Source: Micavibrio aeruginosavorus (lineage in GTDB: Bacteria > Pseudomonadota > Alphaproteobacteria > UBA9219). Taken from it: 8,364 bases of DNA. The notes below the pieces were generated by a model. It searched no databases, had not been told where the DNA came from, and saw nothing but the letters and a program-made list of their open reading frames with translations. The stretch is from the NCBI GenBank assembly GCA_020720905.1, contig DYNT01000054.1:1-8364 (forward strand), in the 5' to 3' direction. This document shows positions 1 through 6,571 of the stretch, piece after piece. The first letter of the stretch is position 1, and each line of letters starts with the position of its first letter. The position numbers were made by a program, and so were the translations under genes.

Positions 1-47
1 ACGACAAAAATCGCGCCATTTGCTTGGTTTGTGGCTTACTTTGAATC

Positions 48-84
48 GCCCTGTTTCCCCTTCACAGTCGCTTGGAAATAGGGC
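48..84. repeat. 11-bp inverted repeat in the pnt leader
   Basis: Arm 48-58 (GCCCTGTTTCC) pairs with arm 74-84 (GGAAATAGGGC) over all 11 positions, with one G-T wobble at 53/79. The loop is 15 nt. No T-run follows on either strand, so a rho-independent terminator is unlikely. The right arm overlaps the candidate -35 box of the pnt promoter, so an operator or a leader structure is possible, but that is inference. The pairing is seen directly; its function is unknown. Confidence 0.45.
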
Positions 85-100
85 AAGTTAAGGATAGACT
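72..100 (+). promoter_or_regulatory. Candidate sigma70-type promoter for the pnt operon
   Basis: TTGGAA (72-77) and TAGACT (95-100) each match the -35 and -10 consensus at four of six positions and are separated by exactly 17 nt. Transcription would start near 107 and leave a leader of about 27 nt before the ATG at 134. No better pair was found in 1-124. Both boxes are weak and the -35 lies in the inverted repeat, so this is only a candidate. Confidence 0.25.
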
Positions 101-133
101 CCTGATTCTGTCCCGTCTTCATCCGTGGTTGTC

Positions 134-1282
134 ATGAAAATTGCTGTCCTTAAAGAACGCCGCCCTCTTGAAATGCGCGTTGCCGCGACGCCTGATACCG
201 TCAAAAGGTTTAAGGCGCTGGGCTATGATGTTGTGATCGAATCGGGCTGTGGCGTTGAAGCCTCTTATCTGGATGAGGCCTATGCGGCAGCGGGTGCAGT
301 CGTTGCGTCTTCGGCGCAAGCGGCCTTGCAGGGCGCTGATATTATCCTGAAAGTCCAGCGCCCCCTCAGCGCGGGGGAGGGTCTCGATGAAATCGGTATG
401 CTTCCCGATGGCTCTACCCTTATCGCGATGTTGAATCCTTATGCGGCGCGGGAAGAGCTTAAAACCTATGCCGCCAAGAACGTTACCGCGATGGCGATGG
501 AGCTGATGCCGCGCATCACGCGCGCGCAAAGCATGGATGTCCTCTCCAGCCAATCCAATTTGGTGGGCTATAAGGCCGTTTTGGATGCCGCAAGCGTCTT
601 TGGCCGCGCTTTTCCCATGATGATGACGGCGGCTGGAACGGTTCCTCCGGCGCGTGTCTTTGTGATGGGCGCGGGCGTGGCGGGCCTGCAAGCGATTGCG
701 ACGGCCAAGCGCCTTGGCGCGATTGTATCGGCCACCGATGTGCGCCCCGTGGCTAAGGAGCAAGTGCAAAGCCTTGGCGCGATGTTCGTGATGGTTGAGA
801 ATGAGGAAACAAAGCAGGCGGAAACTTCTGGCGGCTATGCCAAGGAAATGAGCGACGATTACAAGCGCCAGCAAGCCGCCCTGATTGCCGAGACGATCAA
901 AAAACAGGACATCGTGATTTGCACGGCGCTTATTCCGGGGCGCGCTGCGCCTAAGCTGGTGTCTAAGGAGATGGTGGCGTCCATGAAAACGGGCAGCGTC
1001 ATCGTTGATCTGGCCGTTGAGCAAGGCGGTAATTGCGAGGTGAGCGAGGCTGGCGCGGTTGTTGATTACACTGGCGTTAAAATCGTTGGCTATAAGAATA
1101 TGCCTTCGCGCATCGCGGTTGATTCTTCGGCGTTGTATGCGCGCAACGTGTATAACTATGTGGCTCTGTTGTCGGCCAAGGCGGATGGCGCTTTGGCTAT
1201 CAATGGGGAGGATGAGATCGTTAAAACGGTGACTCTGACGCGCGGCGGCGGCATCGTACATTCCCAGTTCCAATCCATCTGA
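134..1282 (+). CDS. pntAA: NAD(P) transhydrogenase subunit alpha 1 (PntAA, domain I)
   Basis: This is the soluble NAD(H)-binding domain I of proton-translocating transhydrogenase, which passes hydride from NADH to NADP+ bound on PntB at the cytoplasmic membrane face. The protein has 382 residues: an AlaDh/PNT N-terminal domain (about 4-140) and a Rossmann NAD-binding domain (about 145-370). Visible motifs are the RQD loop (Arg127, Gln132, Asp135, Ser138), the nucleotide loop GAGVAG (179-184) followed by Asp202, and the mobile-loop Tyr235. These numbers equal those known for the R. rubrum protein, which supports the ATG at 134 over an in-frame GTG at 125 that would add three residues. A TAG at 95 closes the frame upstream. 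No good Shine-Dalgarno sequence precedes either start; the nearest purine stretch, AAGGA at 90-94, is too distant. It is the first gene of the operon and its catalytic residues look intact. Alanine dehydrogenase shares the fold but is excluded by the RQD loop and the following pnt genes. Confidence 0.97.
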   Translation: MKIAVLKERRPLEMRVAATPDTVKRFKALGYDVVIESGCGVEASYLDEAYAAAGAVVASSAQAALQGADIILKVQRPLSAGEGLDEIGMLPDGSTLIAMLNPYAAREELKTYAAKNVTAMAMELMPRITRAQSMDVLSSQSNLVGYKAVLDAASVFGRAFPMMMTAAGTVPPARVFVMGAGVAGLQAIATAKRLGAIVSATDVRPVAKEQVQSLGAMFVMVENEETKQAETSGGYAKEMSDDYKRQQAALIAETIKKQDIVICTALIPGRAAPKLVSKEMVASMKTGSVIVDLAVEQGGNCEVSEAGAVVDYTGVKIVGYKNMPSRIAVDSSALYARNVYNYVALLSAKADGALAINGEDEIVKTVTLTRGGGIVHSQFQSI

Positions 1283-1312
1283 TCGCGTTGACTTTTTAAG
1301 GGAGGCTACCCC

Positions 1313-1765
1313 ATGACGAACGATGAATTATCGCCCTCGATGCCTAATCATGCCATTACGCAGTGGATCACAAGCCTTGCTATCTCGGTCATTTGTTGCG
1401 CCATTCTCTTTATCGTTTTTGCTGGTTATATCGTTCGTATTCACGATGAAACGAATTTACTGTCTTTGAGAGTTGAACTTTTAAAAGAGCGCCATGATTC
1501 TATGTCTCATGAGATTTCGATATTGCGTAAAGGGCCTGTGGTTCAGATTAACGGCGTGTCCCCCAGTATGCTCACCATCACACAACCGCAGGACAATGGC
1601 GTTGAGCCTTCTGGACAGGGTCAGCCTCCCGTAGCGGGTTCTGCTCCTGCGGCGCCTCAAGACAAGATGGAAATTGTTATTCCAACGGAAGATCCAACTC
1701 CTGAGGACATCGTTGTTCCGTCTGAGCCTGCTAAGAAAACGACGCCTGCAAAAATCAACCCGTAA
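1313..1765 (+). CDS. Unrecognised single-pass membrane protein with coiled coil, within the pnt operon
   Basis: I do not recognise this 150-residue protein. Residues 1-17 are a polar, slightly acidic N-terminus. Residues 19-41 form one hydrophobic segment suited to a membrane helix. Residues 43-72 are charged and leucine-rich with a plausible heptad pattern, suggesting a short coiled coil. Residues 75-150 are a disordered-looking tail rich in Pro, Gln, Ser and Glu and ending in Lys/Pro. The tail contains an imperfect repeat, EIVIPTEDPT (120-129) and DIVVPSEPAK (132-141). A strong Shine-Dalgarno AAGGGAGG (1298-1305) lies 7 nt before the ATG. The gene starts 30 nt after pntAA and ends 23 nt before pntAB, so it should be co-transcribed with the transhydrogenase. 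Its DNA appears more AT-rich than pntAA. A role as accessory or assembly factor is only a guess from position; it does not resemble any PntA or PntB domain. Confidence 0.85.
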   Translation: MTNDELSPSMPNHAITQWITSLAISVICCAILFIVFAGYIVRIHDETNLLSLRVELLKERHDSMSHEISILRKGPVVQINGVSPSMLTITQPQDNGVEPSGQGQPPVAGSAPAAPQDKMEIVIPTEDPTPEDIVVPSEPAKKTTPAKINP

Positions 1766-1788
1766 GTTTTGTTCACGAGGACGCAACG

Positions 1789-2199
1789 ATGGAACAGCAA
1801 ACACTCTTGGACGGCTTAAGCCGTTTGGCTGATGAGCAACAGAAATTGGCAGAAGCCACCAGCGCGTTGATGGCGCAAGCCCAAAATCTTGCCCTGAATG
1901 ACGCAGGTGGCGGCCACGGCTTTTTTATCACGGGACTGACGGTGTTCGTTTTGGCATGTTTTGTCGGGTACTATGTTGTGTGGCGCGTGACGCCAGCGCT
2001 GCATTCGCCGCTGATGGCGGTGACGAATGCCGTGTCCTCGGTCATTATCGTGGGGGCGCTTGTGGCGGCTGGCCTGCCAGAGCTGACGCCTTCGGCATGG
2101 ATGGGGTTGGCGGCTGTTGTTTTGGCGTCCATTAACATCTTTGGCGGGTTTATCGTCACGGGGCGCATGCTTCACATGTATAAGAAAAAAGGGTCGTAA
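1789..2199 (+). CDS. pntAB: NAD(P) transhydrogenase subunit alpha 2 (PntAB, membrane part)
   Basis: This subunit supplies the first membrane helices of the proton channel (domain II), which in E. coli are fused to the C-terminus of PntA. The protein has 136 residues. Residues 2-38 are a polar, Ala/Leu/Gln-rich amphipathic stretch, followed by a Gly-rich hinge (40-44) and three hydrophobic segments at about 45-65, 74-95 and 104-125. The run YYVVWRVTPALHSPLMAVTN (61-80) is the family signature at the end of helix 1 and start of helix 2. The tail KKKGS is basic, consistent with a cytoplasmic C-terminus. GAGG (1777-1780) lies 8 nt before the ATG. The stop is separated from the pntB ATG by only 4 nt, which suggests translational coupling. 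The N-terminal stretch is the most variable part and could interact with a neighbouring subunit. Confidence 0.94.
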   Translation: MEQQTLLDGLSRLADEQQKLAEATSALMAQAQNLALNDAGGGHGFFITGLTVFVLACFVGYYVVWRVTPALHSPLMAVTNAVSSVIIVGALVAAGLPELTPSAWMGLAAVVLASINIFGGFIVTGRMLHMYKKKGS

Positions 2200-2203
2200 A
2201 GCC

Positions 2204-3604
2204 ATGACAACGTCTTTCATCGCAATGGCCTATTTGGTATCGGGCGTTTTGTTTATTTTGGCGCTGCGTGGGTTGTCTTCGCCGGAAACGGCGCAGCAGG
2301 GCAATAAGTTCGGCATGATCGGCATGGCGATTGCTATTGTCACGACCTTGCTTTTGCCGCAAGTGACATCCTATGGCTTGATTGCTGTGGCGCTTATGAT
2401 CGGCGGCGCGATTGGCGCGCTGGTTGCCAAAAAGATCAAGATGACGGCGCTGCCCCAGCTGGTTGCCGCGTTCCATTCGCTGGTGGGGCTTGCGGCGGTG
2501 CTGGTTGCTGGCGCGGCCATGATGCAGCCAGAGGCTTTTGGCATGATGGAAGGTTCACGCATTCACCTTTCTAGCTTGATTGAAATTGGCCTTGGCGTGG
2601 CGATTGGCGCGATCACGTTTACCGGATCAATCATTGCGTTTGCCAAGTTGCAAGGCATCATCGGCGGCAAGCCGCTTGTGTTTCCCTTTCAGCACCATGT
2701 CAATTTAGGGCTTGGCGTTCTGGCGCTTCTTTTGATTGTTGCGTTGGTGCTGGGGCAATCGGTCACTGTGTTTTGGGGCATCGCTGGCGTGACGATGCTG
2801 CTGGGCTTTTTGTTGATCCTGCCGATTGGCGGGGCGGATATGCCTGTCGTGATTTCGATGCTCAATTCTTATTCTGGATGGGCGGCGGCGGCCACGGGCT
2901 TTACGCTGGAAAACCCACTGCTGATTATCACGGGCGCGCTTGTCGGATCATCCGGCGCGATCCTTTCCTATATCATGTGCAAAGGCATGAACCGCTCTAT
3001 CTTCAACGTGATCCTTGGCGGCTTCGGCAGCGATGCCGCTGCGGTGGGCGCAGGCGCTCATGGCGCGGGGGATCGTCCTGTTAAGGCAGGGTCGGCAGAG
3101 GACGCGGCCTTTATCATGAAAAATGCTTCCAGCGTCGTCATCGTTCCAGGTTACGGTATGGCGGTGGCGCAGGCGCAACATGCGCTGCGTGAGATGGCGG
3201 ATCAGTTGAAAGCCAACGGCGTGAAAGTGCGTTATGCCATCCATCCCGTTGCGGGGCGTATGCCTGGCCATATGAACGTGCTGCTGGCCGAAGCCAATGT
3301 GCCTTATGACGAAGTGTTGGAGCTGGACGAGATTAACCGCGATTTCGGTATGACCGATGTGGCGTTTGTTATTGGCGCGAACGATGTCACCAATCCGGCG
3401 GCTAAGTCTGACCCGACCTCGGCCATTTATGGGATGCCGATCTTGGACGTCGAAAAGGCCAAGACGGTTCTGTTTATCAAACGCTCTATGGCAACAGGTT
3501 ATGCGGGCGTAGAGAACGAGCTGTTCTTCCGCCCCAATACGATGATGCTTTTTGGCGATGCTAAGAAAATGTGCGAAGACGTCGTGAAAGCGTTAGAGGC
3601 GTAA
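2204..3604 (+). CDS. pntB: NAD(P) transhydrogenase subunit beta (PntB)
   Basis: PntB provides most of the proton-conducting membrane domain II and the NADP(H)-binding domain III. From the ATG at 2204 it has 466 residues, close to the family norm. The first ~260 residues contain about nine hydrophobic segments. His91 (in AFHSLVGLAA) matches the E. coli channel histidine, and Asn221 (in SMLNSYSGWA) matches E. coli Asn222. Domain III starts near residue 290 and carries PGYGMAVAQAQ (315-325), VAGRMPGHMNV (349-359), GANDVTNPAA (391-400, with the conserved Asp394) and KRSMATGYAGVENELF (426-441), all expected around bound NADP. The frame is open back to 2117, but an earlier start would overlap pntAB and add a non-homologous leader; the ATG follows the pntAB stop and a weak AAGGG at 2189-2193. 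All key residues look intact. It is the last gene of the operon. Confidence 0.97.
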   Translation: MTTSFIAMAYLVSGVLFILALRGLSSPETAQQGNKFGMIGMAIAIVTTLLLPQVTSYGLIAVALMIGGAIGALVAKKIKMTALPQLVAAFHSLVGLAAVLVAGAAMMQPEAFGMMEGSRIHLSSLIEIGLGVAIGAITFTGSIIAFAKLQGIIGGKPLVFPFQHHVNLGLGVLALLLIVALVLGQSVTVFWGIAGVTMLLGFLLILPIGGADMPVVISMLNSYSGWAAAATGFTLENPLLIITGALVGSSGAILSYIMCKGMNRSIFNVILGGFGSDAAAVGAGAHGAGDRPVKAGSAEDAAFIMKNASSVVIVPGYGMAVAQAQHALREMADQLKANGVKVRYAIHPVAGRMPGHMNVLLAEANVPYDEVLELDEINRDFGMTDVAFVIGANDVTNPAAKSDPTSAIYGMPILDVEKAKTVLFIKRSMATGYAGVENELFFRPNTMMLFGDAKKMCEDVVKALEA

Positions 3605-3681
3605 GGCTCACTCTATGCTTTTGTCGTGCGGCTAGGCGCAGTCCTTGCGGCGGACATTTTTGGATATTTCTCCTATCCGTC

Positions 3682-3701
3682 ATGCCAGCGAAGGCTGGCA
3701 T
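3682..3701. repeat. Perfect hyphenated palindrome between convergent pntB and topA
   Basis: ATGCCAGC (3682-3689) and GCTGGCAT (3694-3701) form a perfect 8-bp stem closing a GAAG tetraloop; the context is CGTC before and C after. No T-run follows on either strand, so it is not a classical terminator, although it lies where transcripts of pntB and topA converge and could stabilise 3' ends. The form (GTCAT, arm, GCGAAGGC, arm, ATC) resembles short palindromic elements dispersed in intergenic DNA of many alphaproteobacteria. Whether it is multicopy here cannot be seen, as the window holds only one copy. The remainder of 3605-3758 shows nothing else convincing. Confidence 0.6.
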
Positions 3702-3758
3702 CATATTGACTGTTTATTACTTGAGTTCTGAGCCGTGGTGGGCTTAGTTCCGAAACTG

Positions 3759-6551
3759 TCAAGCTTTGGTTTTGGCCGGTTTCTTCGCCGCAGGTTTCTT
3801 TTTGGATGCGGGTTTGGCTGCTGCCGTTTTTACTGCCGCTGTTTTGGCTTTGGGCTTTTGTTTGCCCTTATCCTTGGTTGAGGCCTTGGCCTTTGGTGCT
3901 GCTTTTGCTTTTGTTGCCTTCGCTTTCGTTACCTTGCCCTTTCCGCCTGTGCCGCCCTTGGCGATTTTGGCCTCGATAATCTCTAAGGCTTGCTCCAGCG
4001 TCAGCGCTTCGGGATCATAGGCTTTGGTGACCGTCGCCATGACCTTAGCCCACTTGACATAGGGGCCAAAGCGTCCGGCGTTCAGCGTGACGGGTTTCTT
4101 GTCTGTGGGATGTTCGCCCAGCAGTTTGGCAGAGGATGCGCCGCCTTTGCGACCCTTATCTGGCTCGGCCAAAAGGACAACGGCGCGGTTCAGGCCAATC
4201 GACAAAACATCATCGTCATCGGGCAGGCTTTTGTAACGAGGACCCAACTTGATATACGCGCCATAGCGGCCAAGGCCTGCCGTAATGATCTCACCCGTTT
4301 CGGGATGCGCGCCCACGTCACGCGGCAGCGCCAACAGCTGCAAGGCCGTGTCCAGCGTGATCAAATTAGGATCGACGCCCTTGGGCAGAGAAACGCGCTT
4401 GGGTTTTGCCTTTACTTCTTTCTTCTTCTTTGCGGGCTTTTTGCTCTTGCTGACTTTGGCGGGTTTTTCTTCGGGCGCATCGGCGGGCGCAGCTTCCGGC
4501 AAATCCAGTTGGACATAAGCGCCATAAGGCCCCATGCGGGCGGTGATGGGCATCTTGGTCTTTGGATCAAGGCCAAGTTCTCGCGGTGGCATATTCTGCG
4601 CGGCGGCATCGCCCGCGCCGCCGCTCACAGCCAGCGGCCTTGTGTTCTTGCAGTCGGGATAATTGGAACAGCCGATAAACGCGCCGTATTTCCCCAGTTT
4701 AAGACCCATGCGACCAGAGCCGCACACGGTACAGACGCGTGGATCATGGCCATTCTCGCCCAAGGGGAAGAAGTGGGGGCCTAAAGCTTCATCCAGCGCA
4801 TCGATCACGTCTGAGATTTTCAGGTCTTTCGTGGCATCGATGGCCTTGGCAAAATCCGTCCAAAAGCCGCGCATGACTTTCTTCCACGCCAGCTTGCTTT
4901 CCGCGACTTCGTCCAGATTTTCTTCAAGGTCGGCGGTGAAGTCGTATTCAACATAGGTTTTGAAGTATTGCTCAAGGAAGGCGATGACGATGCGGCCACG
5001 ATCCTCTGGCACAAAGCGCTTTTTATCCAGCACAACGTAATTACGATCCTGCAAAACTTGCATGATGCTGGCATAGGTAGAAGGGCGGCCAATGCCCAGT
5101 TCTTCAAGCCTTTTAACAAGGCTCGCCTCGCCATAGCGGGGAGGCGGCTGCGTGAAGTGTTGTTCTGGCTTGATCTCTTTTTTATCAAGCGGATCGTTTT
5201 GATTAACGGGGGGCAGGCGGCGGTTGTCGTCATCCTCATCGGCGGCATCATCGTCGCGGCTGTCCTGATACACCTTAAACCAGCCATCGAACACAACGGT
5301 GGAGCCTGTGGCGCGGAAGGTCGCTTTATTGTTGTCGTCCGTAATATCGACGGCGACTTGATCCAGAACGGCGGAGGCCATTTGGCACGCCATCGTGCGC
5401 TGCCAAATCAGCGTGTAAAGGCGAAGCCCATCGGCATCCAGATACTTGGCAACTTGCTGCGGGCGGCGTTTAAGATCGGTGGGGCGGATAGCCTCGTGCG
5501 CTTCCTGCGCGTTCTTGGCCGTTGATTTGTATAGGCGCGGGCTGCTGGCCACAAAATCTTTGCCATAGTCTTGCGCGATCACGTCACGCGCCGCCATCAC
5601 GGCCTCGGTGGAAAGCGATACGCCATCGGTACGCATATAGGTGATGAGACCCACCGTCTCGCCGCCAATATCGATGCCTTCATAAAGGGCTTGCGCGATC
5701 CGCATCGTGCGCGTTGCGCCAAGGCCTAGCTTGCGGCTGGCTTCCTGTTGCAAGGTTGATGTGGTGAAAGGCGGGTAGGGGTTGCGCTTGGATTGCTTTT
5801 TCTCAACCGCGCCGACGTGATAGGAAAGCTTGCTGAGGATCGCAAGCGTGGCGGTGGCCTCGGCCTCGTTGCCAATGGCAAACTTATCCAGTTTTTTGCC
5901 GTTTAAATGCGTCAAATGAGCGGGTAAAACACCCCCTTTTTGTGTCACAAACGACCCCAAAAGCGTCCAAAATTCTTGCGGTTTAAAGGCTTCAATTTCG
6001 GACTCGCGCTCACAAATCAGGCGCAGCGCGACCGACTGCACGCGCCCTGCGGATTTTGATCCAGGCAGCTTGCGCCACAAAACGGGCGAGAGGGAAAAGC
6101 CGACAAGATAATCCAAAGCGCGCCGTGCGCGATAGGCATCGACAAGGTTGTGATCAATCTCACGCGGATGCGCGATGGCGTCCAACACCGTCTGTTTTGT
6201 AATTTCGTTAAAGGTGATGCGGTGGACGGGCGTACCCTTAATGAGGTTCTTTTCCTTTAGGATTTCTTGAACATGCCACGCAATCGCTTCCCCTTCGCGA
6301 TCAGGATCGGAGGCGAGATAGATGGCCTCTGCGCCCTTGGCCAGCTTGGCAATTTCTGCCACGGGGCGCTCGGCTCTGTCGCCAAGCTCCCAATCCATGG
6401 CGAAGTTCTCATCGGGACGAACCGAGCCATCCTTGGGCGGCAAGTCGCGGATATGGCCGAAAGAAGCCACAACGACATAGTCACTGCCTAGGTATTTATT
6501 GATGGTTTTCGCCTTGGCTGGCGATTCAACGATAACGACTTTATGCGACAC
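3759..6551 (-). CDS. topA: DNA topoisomerase I (type IA)
   Basis: TopA relaxes negatively supercoiled DNA by cutting one strand through a 5'-phosphotyrosine. The protein has 930 residues. The Toprim domain (about 1-140) carries Glu9 in IVESPAKAK and the metal-binding DPDREG motif (Asp82, Asp84, Glu86). The core (about 145-590) carries GRVQSVALRL (169-178), the active-site Tyr305 in TYMRTDG and HEAIRPTDL (352-360). One zinc finger follows (Cys607, Cys610, Cys628, Cys634), then three Toprim-C type repeats centred near 675, 763 and 828, each with a G.(Y/F)G.Y(V/I) core. A Lys/Ala/Pro-rich tail (865-930) ends the protein, and a second basic linker lies at 697-720. An acidic insert, DDDAADEDDD, sits at 433-442. 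The frame is open 41 codons further upstream into dprA, but the GTG at 6551 has AAGGA 6 nt before it and puts Glu9 at the E. coli position, so it is chosen. It is probably co-transcribed with dprA. Confidence 0.97.
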   Translation of the reverse strand: MSHKVVIVESPAKAKTINKYLGSDYVVVASFGHIRDLPPKDGSVRPDENFAMDWELGDRAERPVAEIAKLAKGAEAIYLASDPDREGEAIAWHVQEILKEKNLIKGTPVHRITFNEITKQTVLDAIAHPREIDHNLVDAYRARRALDYLVGFSLSPVLWRKLPGSKSAGRVQSVALRLICERESEIEAFKPQEFWTLLGSFVTQKGGVLPAHLTHLNGKKLDKFAIGNEAEATATLAILSKLSYHVGAVEKKQSKRNPYPPFTTSTLQQEASRKLGLGATRTMRIAQALYEGIDIGGETVGLITYMRTDGVSLSTEAVMAARDVIAQDYGKDFVASSPRLYKSTAKNAQEAHEAIRPTDLKRRPQQVAKYLDADGLRLYTLIWQRTMACQMASAVLDQVAVDITDDNNKATFRATGSTVVFDGWFKVYQDSRDDDAADEDDDNRRLPPVNQNDPLDKKEIKPEQHFTQPPPRYGEASLVKRLEELGIGRPSTYASIMQVLQDRNYVVLDKKRFVPEDRGRIVIAFLEQYFKTYVEYDFTADLEENLDEVAESKLAWKKVMRGFWTDFAKAIDATKDLKISDVIDALDEALGPHFFPLGENGHDPRVCTVCGSGRMGLKLGKYGAFIGCSNYPDCKNTRPLAVSGGAGDAAAQNMPPRELGLDPKTKMPITARMGPYGAYVQLDLPEAAPADAPEEKPAKVSKSKKPAKKKKEVKAKPKRVSLPKGVDPNLITLDTALQLLALPRDVGAHPETGEIITAGLGRYGAYIKLGPRYKSLPDDDDVLSIGLNRAVVLLAEPDKGRKGGASSAKLLGEHPTDKKPVTLNAGRFGPYVKWAKVMATVTKAYDPEALTLEQALEIIEAKIAKGGTGGKGKVTKAKATKAKAAPKAKASTKDKGKQKPKAKTAAVKTAAAKPASKKKPAAKKPAKTKA

Positions 6552-6557
6552 GAGGGA

Positions 6558-6562
6558 TCCTT
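6558..6562 (-). promoter_or_regulatory. Shine-Dalgarno sequence that fixes the topA GTG start
   Basis: On the minus strand AAGGA lies 6 nt before the GTG at 6551-6549, within the 20-nt gap after the dprA stop. No comparable site precedes the longer in-frame ATG at 6674, which lies inside dprA. This supports GTG initiation for topA. Confidence 0.7.
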
Positions 6563-6571
6563 TTCTGTCAG

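Noticed and set aside
119..1273. 384-residue minus-strand frame opposite pntAA
   Set aside because: It lies fully antisense to a clearly conserved gene, and its product is His/Arg/Asn-rich without motifs, as expected from reading a GC-biased gene backwards.
2773..3084. 103-residue plus-strand frame inside pntB
   Set aside because: It lies in another frame of pntB, within its conserved membrane and hinge region; the product is Arg/Gly/Asp-rich without homology.
3662..3678. GGATA/TATCC short hairpin downstream of pntB
   Set aside because: A 5-bp AT-containing stem with a 7-nt loop and no T-run after it is too weak to call a terminator.
3990..4784. 264-residue plus-strand frame inside topA
   Set aside because: It is antisense to conserved TopA sequence, including the zinc finger and Toprim-C repeats; there is no independent motif or ribosome binding site.
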